From: Sulfurospirillum diekertiae
GTDB taxonomy: Bacteria > Campylobacterota > Campylobacteria > Campylobacterales > Sulfurospirillaceae
Assembly: GCF_002309535.1 (NCBI RefSeq)
Contig: NZ_CP023275.1
Location: 1 to 64,000, forward strand
DNA: 64,000 nt
Direction of reading: 5' to 3'
Shown: positions 1 to 11,419 of the stretch, in pieces
How the letters are laid out: every line of letters starts with the position of its first letter
How positions within the stretch are numbered: the stretch's first letter is position 1
Program-made: the position numbers and the translations under genes
The notes under the pieces: generated by a model
The model's database searches: none
Seen by the model: the letters and a program-made list of their open reading frames with translations, nothing else
Told to the model about the DNA's origin: nothing

Positions 1-159
1 TTTTTTGTCCTTTATTCACAGCTTTGTTCACAGGGTGAATAACTTTTTTCACATTATACCCATACCCGCTTTAACATATAACTAATAATAGTTTAGATAA
101 AATAAATCAAACTTATTCACATGATATTCACAGGGTGAAGACTTTTTTAAGGAGCGTTT
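1..159. other. Probable oriC part upstream of dnaA, with DnaA boxes
   Basis: Several DnaA-box-like 9-mers crowd this AT-rich stretch: TTATTCACA at 12-20 and 113-121, TTGTTCACA at 24-32, a TATTCACA core at 125-132, and an inverted box (GGTGAATAA) at 34-42. This is the usual signature of a replication origin next to dnaA. The window starts inside it, so more boxes may lie to the left. The ribosome binding site AAGGAG at 149-154 serves dnaA. An AT-rich unwinding element could be at 66-112, but that is inference. Confidence 0.75.
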
Positions 160-1485
160 TTGTTAGCAGATACCGTCATAGAACTTTTAAAAGGAGAAAT
201 CGCTTCTTTAGAATATGATCGCTATATTAAACAACTAAAATTCCATGAAAAGGCCTCTAATTCGGATCAAATGGTCTTTCTTGCCCCTAATATTTTGATT
301 GCTAATTGGGTTAGAACCAAATATGCCGATAAAATTGCCCATCTCTTTGAACTCAAAACAGGTAAAAAGTCTGAAATCAAAATTGTTCTTAAAGAACATC
401 TTAAAACAACAAAAGTAAAAACAACCCCTATCGAAATAATCGATGCCATTAAAAATACTAAAAACACCATTTTAAATCCATCCTACACCTTTGATAGCTT
501 TGTGGTAGGAAGTTCAAACCAATATGCCTATACAGCTGCTAAATCCATTGCGGAAAAACCAGGTGTGATGTACAATCCTGTTTTTATTTATGGACCTACA
601 GGACTTGGTAAAACACACCTTATTCATGCTATTGGTAATTATGCTCAAGCAAAAGGTAAAATTGTCATTTACGCTACGATTGAACAGTTCATGAATGACT
701 TTACCTACAATCTTCGAAACCAATCCATGGACAGATTTCGTGAAAAATACCGTAATTGCGATGTTTTACTCATTGATGATACCCAATTTTTATCCAATAA
801 AATTCAAACACAAGAAGAGTTTTTTCACACCTTTAATGAACTTCACTCTGCGGGTAAACAAATTGTTTTAACATCCGATAAACCACCTAAAATGATTAAT
901 GGCTTAGAAGATCGTTTAAAAAGCCGTTTTGAATGGGGTTTGATTGCCGATATTGGTTTGCCAGAATTGGAAACCAAAATTGCCATTATCAAAAAGAAAT
1001 GTGAACTAGATGGTATTAATCTTAACAGTGATATTGTTAATTACATTGCAGCCAACATGGGCGATAATATTCGTGAAATTGAAAGCGCTATTATTAACCT
1101 CAATGCTTATGCATCACTGATGCGTCAAGAAATTACCCTTGATTTTGCAAAAAATGTTATGCGCGAACAGATTAAAGAGCGTCGTGAAAATATTAGCCTT
1201 GAAGATATTATTCAAATTATTGCAAAAGATCTCAATATTAAGCCTAGCGAAATTAAATCAACCAAACGTAGTAAAAACATTGTAGAAGCTAGACGTATTG
1301 GTATCTATTTGGCACGGACACTCACACCAAACTCAATGCCATCTTTAGCAACCTATTTTGGAATGAAAGATCATACAGCGGTTTCACACAATATTAAAAA
1401 GATTAATGAACTGATTGAAACGAATGAGTCCTTCAAACTCAAAGTTGAAGATCTTAAAAATAAGATTTTAACAAAGCAGATATAA
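160..1485 (+). CDS. dnaA: Chromosomal replication initiator DnaA
   Basis: DnaA binds DnaA boxes at the origin, unwinds DNA and loads the replicative helicase. The 441-residue protein is of normal length. It has an N-terminal helicase-contact domain, an AAA+ core with Walker A GPTGLGKTH near residue 145 and Walker B LLIDD near 205, and a C-terminal DNA-binding domain with the DHTAVSH signature near 410. The start is TTG at 160, preceded by AAGGAG; no ATG fits better. DnaA boxes directly upstream suggest autoregulation as well as origin function. dnaN follows on the same strand. Confidence 0.98.
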   Translation: MLADTVIELLKGEIASLEYDRYIKQLKFHEKASNSDQMVFLAPNILIANWVRTKYADKIAHLFELKTGKKSEIKIVLKEHLKTTKVKTTPIEIIDAIKNTKNTILNPSYTFDSFVVGSSNQYAYTAAKSIAEKPGVMYNPVFIYGPTGLGKTHLIHAIGNYAQAKGKIVIYATIEQFMNDFTYNLRNQSMDRFREKYRNCDVLLIDDTQFLSNKIQTQEEFFHTFNELHSAGKQIVLTSDKPPKMINGLEDRLKSRFEWGLIADIGLPELETKIAIIKKKCELDGINLNSDIVNYIAANMGDNIREIESAIINLNAYASLMRQEITLDFAKNVMREQIKERRENISLEDIIQIIAKDLNIKPSEIKSTKRSKNIVEARRIGIYLARTLTPNSMPSLATYFGMKDHTAVSHNIKKINELIETNESFKLKVEDLKNKILTKQI

Positions 1486-1640
1486 AAAGTTTTGATGGTA
1501 AACGTGACGAGATGTGAAAAACTCACACCAAATCTTTCACGCAAATAGTCCCTAGTTTGAGATATAATGTGGATGTTTTCACAAATTCATCCCAATCTAC
1601 TACTTCAGCTATTTTAAATTAAATAATAAAAGGAGAGTCT
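1486..1640 (+). promoter_or_regulatory. dnaA-dnaN intergenic region with dnaN promoter
   Basis: A good -10 box, TATAAT, lies at 1563-1568, about 75 bases before dnaN. Loose TTCACA-type motifs occur (for example around 1530-1540 and 1578-1583), but no close match to the boxes seen upstream of dnaA. In some Campylobacterota the origin has a second part downstream of dnaA; whether that holds here cannot be told from the sequence alone. Confidence 0.5.
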
Positions 1641-2708
1641 ATGAAAGTTTCGATCAAAAAAAGTATTTTAGAAAACATGCTACTTAACATACAACCCTAT
1701 TTAGAAAAAAAAGATTTAAGTCAAATAACATCACATGTTTTACTTATGGCTGAAGAAACTCAATTTACACTAAAAGCAACTGATTATGAAATCGGTCTTA
1801 GTTACCATACTCCTGAAATAAAAATTAGTGTTGCAGGTAATGCAACCGCTAATGGTAAAAAACTTTTGGATATCATCAAAGGTTTAAAAGATGACGAAGT
1901 TATTTTAGAAACAATCAATGATTACCTCTACATCAAACAGAATAGCTCCAAATTTAAACTTCCAATGCTAAGCCCTAGTGATTTTCCTCCTTTCCCTGAA
2001 ATTGATTCTAAACCTAAATTTGACATCAATAGCAATACGCTTGTTCGCTCTATCAAAAAGATAGCTCCTGCTATTGATAGTAACAATCCTAAATTTGAAC
2101 TCAACGGATCATTAATTGATATTAAAGACAATAGCATCAGTTTAGTTGCAACCGATACGAAACGTCTTGCTATTATGAAAATCGAACAACCAACAGAACA
2201 TGATTTTTCATTGATTATTCCTAAAAAAGCTATCAGTGAAATTCAAAAACTTTTTTTTGATAATATTGAAATTTTTTATGATGAAAATACACTCATTGCA
2301 AGTTCAGCCCATTTTACATTTTTTACAAAACTCATCAACGGAAAATTTCCTGATTATCAACGCATTATTCCAAAAAATAAAAACTATCGAATTTTACTTA
2401 ACCGTGAATCTATGGTGGAATCTATTAAACAAATTTCTATTATTTCCCCTGAAATTAAAATCACTTTTAAACCTGATAAAATCGTCTTTGAAAGTTTAAA
2501 TGATGATAACATTGAAGCAAAAACAGAAATTGATTTTAAAACAGGACTTGAGAGTGATATTTACCTTGCAGTTAACAGTCGTTATATTTTAGATTTTTTA
2601 TCTAATATCGAAAATAGTAACTTTACCCTAGGTTTCAATGACAGTGGTCTTCCATTCACTTTAGAAAGTGATAATTTTACGACCATTGTTATGCCAATTA
2701 TGATTTAA
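1641..2708 (+). CDS. dnaN: DNA polymerase III sliding clamp (beta subunit)
   Basis: The beta clamp is a ring-shaped dimer that tethers polymerase III to DNA. The 355-residue length fits the family, and the sequence shows the three-fold clamp architecture with the C-terminal end VMPIMI typical of the last strand of beta clamps (usually ending in a PMR/L-like tail). It begins with ATG after the strong site AAAGGAGAG at 1629-1637. It follows dnaA in the canonical dnaA-dnaN-gyrB order of this phylum. Confidence 0.96.
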   Translation: MKVSIKKSILENMLLNIQPYLEKKDLSQITSHVLLMAEETQFTLKATDYEIGLSYHTPEIKISVAGNATANGKKLLDIIKGLKDDEVILETINDYLYIKQNSSKFKLPMLSPSDFPPFPEIDSKPKFDINSNTLVRSIKKIAPAIDSNNPKFELNGSLIDIKDNSISLVATDTKRLAIMKIEQPTEHDFSLIIPKKAISEIQKLFFDNIEIFYDENTLIASSAHFTFFTKLINGKFPDYQRIIPKNKNYRILLNRESMVESIKQISIISPEIKITFKPDKIVFESLNDDNIEAKTEIDFKTGLESDIYLAVNSRYILDFLSNIENSNFTLGFNDSGLPFTLESDNFTTIVMPIMI

Positions 2709-2710
2709 AA

Positions 2711-5135
<2,425 letters not shown>

Positions 5136-5136
<1 letters not shown>

Positions 5137-6551
5137 TGCTCTATTCTGAGATTAAGGAGAGAGAAAATCGATTTATTACAGCTCTTAAAATCGCTTTTCC
5201 TTTTCTTCTTCTCATCGGCATTTTTTTTCACGCATTTCAACTTTTTCCTTATACTTCAGTCAATTTTATTCTTCTTATTTTGTTAATTCCCATTTATGTT
5301 TATTATACGGTCTATTTGATTTATCATGGATTTCAAACAACGTTGATTGATCCTACGACTAAAACATTTACCAGAATGGAAATAATGACTAAAATCGAAA
5401 ACATAAAAGATCGAGAAAACACGACAATTATCTTTTTACATGTAAATAATTTTAGTGATATTAATGAGCGTTATGGTATCCATAATGGAGATATTCTGCT
5501 CTTTCATTTTATACAAAAATTAGAGTTTTTTTTACGAGAACATCATTTTAAAAATGTTTCCATTGGGCGCTATAGCAATGATAGTTTTTTGTTTTACATT
5601 AAAAATCCAAGTAAAGAACTTCGTCATCTTTTAACTATTTTTACGAAGAGTGTTCAAAATGTAGGAATTTCGAATATCGAAATAAAAGTTGATTTTTCAC
5701 TTTTAAGTGCTGCCTATGACAGTGATACAAAAAATATCATAGAACATCTTTTAATGCTCATAGAAGAACAAAAAAAGAGTGAAGAAATAATGCCAAATAT
5801 CAAGCTCAATCAATTTCAAATGATTATAGATGAAGCAATTAAATACCATCAACTTTTTTTTAAATATCAACCCTCTTTAAGCCTTGAAACGGAAAAAATC
5901 GAAATAGTAGAAGTCTTAACCCGTATGGAATCTCAAACCTATGGACTGCTTTCCAAACAACAGATTCAGCGTATTGTTAACCACACAGGGTATGAAAAAA
6001 TATTTGATGAAAAAGTTTTTGAACTTCTAGTGGAGGAAATTTTACCTTTACTGGAAAAAGAAGTTCTTTTGAGTATTGAAATTTCACCTGTAACACTACG
6101 AAATCTCAGTTTTAAGCACTATCTTATAACACTTTTTGAAAAAAAGAATATTGCACCAAATCGCTTTATTCTTGAATTTACAGAAAAAAAGAGTTATGAA
6201 AATATGCACCGGTTTAGAGAAATTATAGAGAGTTATCAAGAAGTCGGGTTTAAAATAGCCCTAGGTAATTTTGGGGGTAATAACTGTAGTTTTGAGTATC
6301 TTAAACATTTACCCATTGATTTAGTGAAGTTTGACATTGAATTTACTAAAAAAATAGATGATTCCAAATACCAACAACTTCTTTTACATTATGTAGAACT
6401 CATCCAAACACTTCATATACAAAGTATGGTAAAATTTGTCGATAAAGAGGCATATTTTCAAAAGATGAAAGAGATGAAACCTGATTATATACAAGGGTTT
6501 TGTATTTCAAAGCCTAAAAATTTAGAACAAATAGTAGGAGATATTTTATGA
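5136..6551 (+). CDS. Membrane protein with degenerate GGDEF and EAL domains
   Basis: Two hydrophobic segments (about residues 15-33 and 38-62) precede a GGDEF-like domain and an EAL-like domain. The catalytic motifs are lost: RYSNDSF stands where GG(D/E)EF should be, EVLTRM replaces the EAL signature, and LGNFGGNNCSFEYL replaces the DDFGTGYSSL-type motif, although PIDLVKFD and YIQGFCISKP keep the fold recognisable. It is therefore probably not a working cyclic-di-GMP synthase or phosphodiesterase but a receptor or scaffold (inference). ATG overlaps the gyrB stop (TAATG), and its own end overlaps queF, so translation is coupled on both sides. Confidence 0.85.
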
Positions 6552-6943
6552 AATACGGTGAACAAATTATTAAAGAATTTGATGTTGAAAAAGACTTAGA
6601 AATTTGGCCTAATCAACATAAAAAAAATTATGTGATTAAGCTTACATTGCCAGAGTTTTGTTGTTTGTGCCCACGCAGTGGTTATCCCGATTTTGCAACC
6701 ATTTACATTGACTATACTCCTGATGAACTTGTTGTTGAGCTCAAAGCAATCAAGCTTTACATTAACAGTTTTATGAACCGAAACATTAGCCATGAAAATA
6801 GTGCTAATGAAATTTATGATTTACTAGATCGTAAACTCAAGCCAAAATGGCTCAAAGTTGTTGCTGATTTTAATCCAAGAGGTAACGTTCATACGGTCAT
6901 TGAAATCGATTCAAAACAAGTACGAAATGAGAGTTCATGTTAA
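6548..6943 (+). CDS. queF: NADPH-dependent 7-cyano-7-deazaguanine reductase QueF
   Basis: QueF reduces preQ0 to preQ1 in queuosine tRNA modification. The 131-residue protein is the short single-domain type. The motif CCLCPRSGYPDFA near residue 38 carries the nucleophilic cysteine, and the substrate-side stretch ELVVELKAIKLY near 60 follows. The start ATG overlaps the preceding stop (ATGA), and the end overlaps the next gene by 7 bases, so it sits within a coupled run behind gyrB. Confidence 0.95.
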   Translation: MKYGEQIIKEFDVEKDLEIWPNQHKKNYVIKLTLPEFCCLCPRSGYPDFATIYIDYTPDELVVELKAIKLYINSFMNRNISHENSANEIYDLLDRKLKPKWLKVVADFNPRGNVHTVIEIDSKQVRNESSC

Positions 6944-8148
6944 GTCCAAAACTCATTGAGCAGTTTTTTGGGGCTGCATCGATTCAGCGTTGGAATGATT
7001 ATCCACGCATGGTTGAACTCGTGGAACTTGATAAACAAGCGCATAAATTTATCATAGCTTATTTGATCGCAAAAATGGAACCCAAAGAGAGCATTAATAT
7101 GCGCTCTTTAATTGAAGCGGGCATTTTTGAATTTTTGCGTCGCGTGGTTGTCACCGATATTCGCCCCGATGTTTTTCGCAAAGCACTTCAAAAAAAAGAG
7201 AAAGAGATCAATACTTGGGTTTTAGAACAGCTCTATGATTCACTCAGCGATATTGAAGAGGGTGCTTTTTACGAGCGTTTTAAAACCTATCTAAATGATA
7301 GTTCCATGTATAAAAAAGAGCGTTTTATCCTTAAAGCCGCTTCGTATATGGCAACGCGTTGGGAATTTTCCATTGTCTATCAAACCAGTCAATTTTTAAA
7401 CAATATTGATCGCGTGAAAGAGGCGGTTGAAGAAGAAATTGAGGATTATTACGAACTCATAAGTGTTCGCAAAATGGCAATGAATAAAAAAATCTCTAAA
7501 ATTGTTGATTTAAGCGGACGACTTCGTTTTCAAAAGCGTTGGGCACAAACGCCTCGTATTCCTGAAACTTCTGTATTGGGTCATATGCTGATTGTCGCCA
7601 TTTTGGGCTATTTTTACTCTCTTTCAGCCAAAGCGTGTGACGGGCGTCTGGTCAATAACTTCTTTTGTGCTCTTTTTCATGATTTTCCTGAAGCCCTCAC
7701 CCGTGACATCATCTCTCCCGTTAAATATTCTGTCAGTGGATTGGATGATATTATCAGTGAGTTTGAAATTAAGATGATTGAAGAAGAGATATTGCCCTAC
7801 CTTCCAGAGGGGCTCACTAAAGAGTTTAAATACCTTCTTGGACTTTACGGGGACAATCAAAAAGATGAATTTATGAACCGAATCAATGAGCATGAAATCA
7901 AAATGGTTGAAGATGTTTCAGCCTACAATGAGGAAAAATACAATGCCATTGATGGAAAAGCACTTAAAAATTGCGATAATTTAGCTGCATTTATTGAAGC
8001 GACACTTTCTATTTCGCATGGTGTTAGATCCAAAGAACTAATACAAGGCAAAGAGCATATTCGCGGTAAATTGAAAGAAAAAGGAAAAATAGGAAATGTT
8101 GATTTTTATGAATTAGCATTGGAAATTGAAACGTATTTGGGAGTTTAG
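6937..8148 (+). CDS. HD-domain phosphohydrolase-like protein
   Basis: The 403-residue protein has an HD-type metal centre in its second half: a histidine in GHMLIVAI near residue 213, then HDFPEALTRDI with the His-Asp pair at about 248-249, and a later Asp near VEDVSAYNEEKYN. HD proteins of this YfbR-like kind are often nucleotidases or phosphodiesterases, but the substrate is not visible here. The N-terminal 180 residues are mainly helical and unassigned. It starts with ATG inside the end of queF, indicating coupled translation. Confidence 0.85.
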   Translation: MLSPKLIEQFFGAASIQRWNDYPRMVELVELDKQAHKFIIAYLIAKMEPKESINMRSLIEAGIFEFLRRVVVTDIRPDVFRKALQKKEKEINTWVLEQLYDSLSDIEEGAFYERFKTYLNDSSMYKKERFILKAASYMATRWEFSIVYQTSQFLNNIDRVKEAVEEEIEDYYELISVRKMAMNKKISKIVDLSGRLRFQKRWAQTPRIPETSVLGHMLIVAILGYFYSLSAKACDGRLVNNFFCALFHDFPEALTRDIISPVKYSVSGLDDIISEFEIKMIEEEILPYLPEGLTKEFKYLLGLYGDNQKDEFMNRINEHEIKMVEDVSAYNEEKYNAIDGKALKNCDNLAAFIEATLSISHGVRSKELIQGKEHIRGKLKEKGKIGNVDFYELALEIETYLGV

Positions 8149-8165
8149 AAAAAAGGTATAAAAAA

Positions 8166-8271
8166 ACCCTCTCCCAGATGACTGCGGCACACACCTAAAA
8201 AAAGCGCTCTGCTGTGTTCCCACCCTGAAGCGTTACTCTTAAAAGACATTGCACAGGTCTAGAAGAAGGCG
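8166..8271 (-). ncRNA. ffs: Bacterial signal recognition particle RNA (4.5S type)
   Basis: Read on the minus strand, the RNA has the SRP apical signature TCAGGGTGGGAACACAGCAG: a GUG/CAC stem closed by a GGAA tetraloop, followed by AGCAG. Downstream is the conserved GTGTGCCG block. The terminal stem pairs CCUUCUUCUAGA (from 8258-8269) with UCUGGGAGAGGG (from 8167-8178) over 12 positions, using G-U pairs. A U-run follows the 3' end (A-run 8160-8166 on the plus strand). A -10-like TAAAAT lies just upstream on the minus strand near 8277-8282. About 105 nt fits the short bacterial form, which binds Ffh for membrane protein targeting. Confidence 0.9.
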
Positions 8272-8316
8272 AAGCGTATTTTACCCAAAAATTCTTAAAA
8301 TATACAGAGGATAGTC

Positions 8317-8991
8317 ATGGTAGACCCAAAAATTGAAGAGAGTTGGAAAAATGTTTTACGTGAAGAGTTTCAAAAGCCCTATTTTGAAGCTTTAAAAAGC
8401 TTTTTAGTGGAAGAAAAAACACACTATACTGTTTATCCTAGTGGTGCAAACATCTTTGCGGCATTTGATAACACACCCTTTGAGAGCGTTGAAGTGGTCA
8501 TTTTAGGGCAAGATCCTTATCATGGAGCGAGCCAGGCACATGGGCTCTCTTTCTCTGTACAAGACGGCATCCAGCATCCGCCATCCCTTCAAAATATTTT
8601 TAAAGAGCTTAAAGATGATTTGGGTTGTACCATTCCTAAAAATGGTAATTTAACTGCGTGGGCAAAGCAAGGTGTCTTTTTACTCAACACCGTTTTAACC
8701 GTGCGTGCTAGCGAAGCTAATTCACACCGCGGACAAGGTTGGGAAAACTTTACAGATGCTGTGATTAAGACGTTAAGCACTGAAAAAGAGCATTTGGTAT
8801 TTATTCTTTGGGGCAGTCCAGCAGGTGCAAAAGCGAGCCTCATTGATGGTAAAAAACACCTGATTTTACGTGCTCCTCACCCTTCTCCTCTTTCCTCATA
8901 CCGTGGATTTTTTGGCTCGAAGCCCTTTTCAAAAAGCAATGAATATCTTACATGTAACGGCAAAAAACCGATTAATTGGTGCTTAGCTTGA
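8317..8991 (+). CDS. ung: Uracil-DNA glycosylase
   Basis: Ung removes uracil from DNA as the first step of base excision repair. The catalytic water-activating motif GQDPYHG is near residue 65 and the DNA-intercalation motif HPSPLSSYRGFFG near 188, both intact. The 224-residue length is normal. Start ATG follows AGAGGA at 8305-8310. Its end overlaps the start of mutY, so two base-excision glycosylases are made from one transcript. Confidence 0.97.
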   Translation: MVDPKIEESWKNVLREEFQKPYFEALKSFLVEEKTHYTVYPSGANIFAAFDNTPFESVEVVILGQDPYHGASQAHGLSFSVQDGIQHPPSLQNIFKELKDDLGCTIPKNGNLTAWAKQGVFLLNTVLTVRASEANSHRGQGWENFTDAVIKTLSTEKEHLVFILWGSPAGAKASLIDGKKHLILRAPHPSPLSSYRGFFGSKPFSKSNEYLTCNGKKPINWCLA

Positions 8992-9956
8992 ATGTAAAAG
9001 AGGCGATTTACGCGTGGTATCAAAAAAATGGTCGTCATGATCTTCCCTGGCGCCAAACTACTGATGCCTACAAAATTTATCTCAGTGAAATTATGCTGCA
9101 ACAAACCCAAGTCAAAACGGTTCTTGAGCGGTTTTACTTTCCCTTTTTAGAGCGCTTTCCAACGTTAAAAAGCGTGGCAGAGGCTCCGCTTGATGATGTT
9201 TTAAAAATGTGGGAAGGGCTTGGCTACTACACGCGTGCTCGTAATCTTCATCACACGGCCATTACATGTAAAGGGGTTTTACCCAAAAGACCCGAAGAAT
9301 TAGGCGGGCTTAAAGGCATTGGAAAAAGTACGGCACATGCCATTTGCTCGTTTGCGTATCATCAAGCACTCCCAATCTTGGATGCCAATGTGAAGCGCGT
9401 TTTGTGTCGTTATTTTGCACTCAGCGTCAAAGATGAAAAAGTGCTTTGGAAAAAGGCGTGGGAACTGTTACATGTAAAGCAGCCCTATGAACATAACCAA
9501 GCAATGATGGACATTGGAGCACTCGTGTGTACGCCCAAAAATCCAAACTGTTTAGAGTGTCCACTAAACTTTACATGTAAAGGTAAAGATACGCCTGAAA
9601 ACTATCCACAATCCCTTAAAAAAGCGAAAGTTCCTATCAAGCGACGTTTTGCCTTGGTTGCACTCAAAGAGGGCAAATTGGGGCTCATTCAACGTAAAGA
9701 AAGACTTCTTCATGGCCTTTGGGGATTTATTCAAGTGGATGAGTGCCCAGAAAATGCAGAAATTTTAGGAAAAGTAACGCACACCTACAGCCATTTTAAG
9801 CTGGAGTTAGAAGTCGTGAAATGCGATTTACATGTAAAAGTTGATGATTATTTTACGCCAGAGCAGATTGCAACACTGGCTCTATCAACGGTTGATAAAA
9901 AGATTTTATATCTACCCGCCATGATGGGGAATGTAACCCCTGCTACCCCAAAGTAA
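8988..9956 (+). CDS. mutY: A/G-specific adenine DNA glycosylase MutY
   Basis: MutY removes adenine mispaired with 8-oxoguanine. It shows the ENDO3-type fold: LSEIMLQQTQVKTV near the N-terminus, the helix-hairpin-helix LGGLKGIGKSTAHAI, the catalytic Asp in LDANVKR, and four iron-sulphur cysteines spaced C-x6-C-x2-C-x5-C in CTPKNPNCLECPLNFTC. A shorter NUDIX-like C-terminal domain follows. I chose TTG at 8988, overlapping the ung stop (TTGA); an in-frame TTG at 8976 is also possible. The coding sequence holds two exact copies and two near copies of the TTTACATGTAAA palindrome. Confidence 0.95.
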   Translation: MNVKEAIYAWYQKNGRHDLPWRQTTDAYKIYLSEIMLQQTQVKTVLERFYFPFLERFPTLKSVAEAPLDDVLKMWEGLGYYTRARNLHHTAITCKGVLPKRPEELGGLKGIGKSTAHAICSFAYHQALPILDANVKRVLCRYFALSVKDEKVLWKKAWELLHVKQPYEHNQAMMDIGALVCTPKNPNCLECPLNFTCKGKDTPENYPQSLKKAKVPIKRRFALVALKEGKLGLIQRKERLLHGLWGFIQVDECPENAEILGKVTHTYSHFKLELEVVKCDLHVKVDDYFTPEQIATLALSTVDKKILYLPAMMGNVTPATPK

Positions 9957-11090
9957 AAGTGTCGCACCACACAAACTGACCACCATCATAACGCCCATGA
10001 TAGGCAAGAGTGTATCATCGTGTAAAGAGCTTGCAATAAAGCCCATGAGTGCTCCCACGCTGTACTGTAAAACACCAATAATGGCATTGGCTGATGCACT
10101 AATACTTGGGAAAAATTCCAATGTCAATGAGACAGAATTTCCGAAAACAAACCCTAAAATACCAACATAGAGTCCTACTAAGGGAAAAATAACAAAGAGG
10201 CCTGCGTCACGTAATACAAATAACATAATACCGACAATGGCTTGTACGATAACTCCAAAACGTAAGAGTTGTAAAGGGTCTTTTCGCTTCACAACCCAAA
10301 CATTAAGCCTTCCAAAGATCATCATCATTAAAACATTAACACCGAAAAAAAGTGAAAATCGGCTTGCGCTGACATGAAAATGCTCCATGTAAACGAATGA
10401 GGAAGAGGTAATAAAGGTATACATACCAGAGGTACAAAGAATTTGTGAAACAATGAAAACCATTGCAAGTTTGTGGCTTAAAACGGTTTTATAGTTTTGA
10501 ATGGGGGTAATTTTAGTGCGTATTTGCTTTATGGCAGGAAAGCGAAATAGATAAAAAATTAGGGCAAAAAGGGTGTAAAATCCAAGGATTAAAAAGATGG
10601 CTTCCCACTCAAAAAATTTAAGAACCAATGCGCCAAGCGTTGGTGCTAACAGTGGTGCCATGAGCATGACCATCGCAATTAATGAAAAAATACGTGCACT
10701 CTCTTTCCCATTAAACATGTCGCGTACGGTGGCAGAGACATTGACAGTGGCAACACCTCCTCCAAAAGATTGAAGAGCTCGAAGAATCCAAAAAATTTCG
10801 ATTTGATTGGTAATGGAGAGCAATAAACTGCTCATTCCAAAAACAATCAATCCTATCATAACCATAGGGCGTCTGCCGTAAGCATCGGAAATGGGCCCAC
10901 CCAAAAGCTGTCCCATTGCCATACCAAAAAAGTAAAGGCTAAGGCTAAATTCAACATTGGGGATACTTGTGTGAAGGTCTGTTGCAATGGCTGGGAATGA
11001 AGGTAAATACATATCAATCGCCAAAGGAGTAATTGCCGATAAAGACGCAAGGACTAAGACGATTTGGCGCTCTGTAAGGGCTTTAGACAT
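9912..11090 (-). CDS. Bcr/CflA-type multidrug MFS transporter
   Basis: A 392-residue major facilitator with about 12 membrane segments. The opening LSAITPLAIDMYLPSFPAIA is characteristic of the Bcr/CflA drug-efflux family, and the loop 2-3 motif GQLLGGPISDAYGRRPMVMIG is intact. It likely exports small toxic compounds with proton exchange; the substrate is unknown. It is convergent with mutY and overlaps its last 45 bases, so the two 3' ends share sequence. Confidence 0.92.
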   Translation of the reverse strand: MSKALTERQIVLVLASLSAITPLAIDMYLPSFPAIATDLHTSIPNVEFSLSLYFFGMAMGQLLGGPISDAYGRRPMVMIGLIVFGMSSLLLSITNQIEIFWILRALQSFGGGVATVNVSATVRDMFNGKESARIFSLIAMVMLMAPLLAPTLGALVLKFFEWEAIFLILGFYTLFALIFYLFRFPAIKQIRTKITPIQNYKTVLSHKLAMVFIVSQILCTSGMYTFITSSSFVYMEHFHVSASRFSLFFGVNVLMMMIFGRLNVWVVKRKDPLQLLRFGVIVQAIVGIMLFVLRDAGLFVIFPLVGLYVGILGFVFGNSVSLTLEFFPSISASANAIIGVLQYSVGALMGFIASSLHDDTLLPIMGVMMVVSLCGATLLLWGSRGYIPHHGG

Positions 11091-11419
11091 GCGTTTTTTT
11101 CTTTCGTGTAGATAGTTTTATAGAAATTATAGGGTAAAAATTTAAATTTTATGTTAATAGTTAAGAGAATATTTTGAAACGGTTAATATTATAATCCTTT
11201 TGATCACCATACATTAATAGTTTTTTAAGCGGACTCTATCTACAATCTTGTAATAAATGATATGTGATAAAGTATTACATATGTTGGAACAAACTTTTTT
11301 TGCTAACGGTAAGTGCCAGACATTGAACGATTAAGGTTACTCACAATGATTTATTTCCTATTTTTTAGATAATAAAGTCTTTGATGAATGTTAAAAATTT
11401 ATCATATGGAGGTTTTGCA
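11091..11419. promoter_or_regulatory. Divergent intergenic region before DASS transporter
   Basis: This 329-base AT-rich stretch separates the Bcr-type exporter from the dicarboxylate module. A TATAAT box is at 11190-11195. A 7-bp inverted repeat, TGTAATA at 11249-11255 and TATTACA at 11273-11279, could be an operator, possibly for the FadR-type regulator encoded at 14401-15051; that link is a guess. The ribosome binding site GGAGG is at 11408-11412. Confidence 0.45.

Noticed and set aside
8166-8271. Plus-strand reading of the 8161-8300 stretch as a circularly ordered SRP-like RNA
   Set aside because: Plus-strand likeness was partial and out of order; the minus strand gives the full motif order, stem pairing and U-run.
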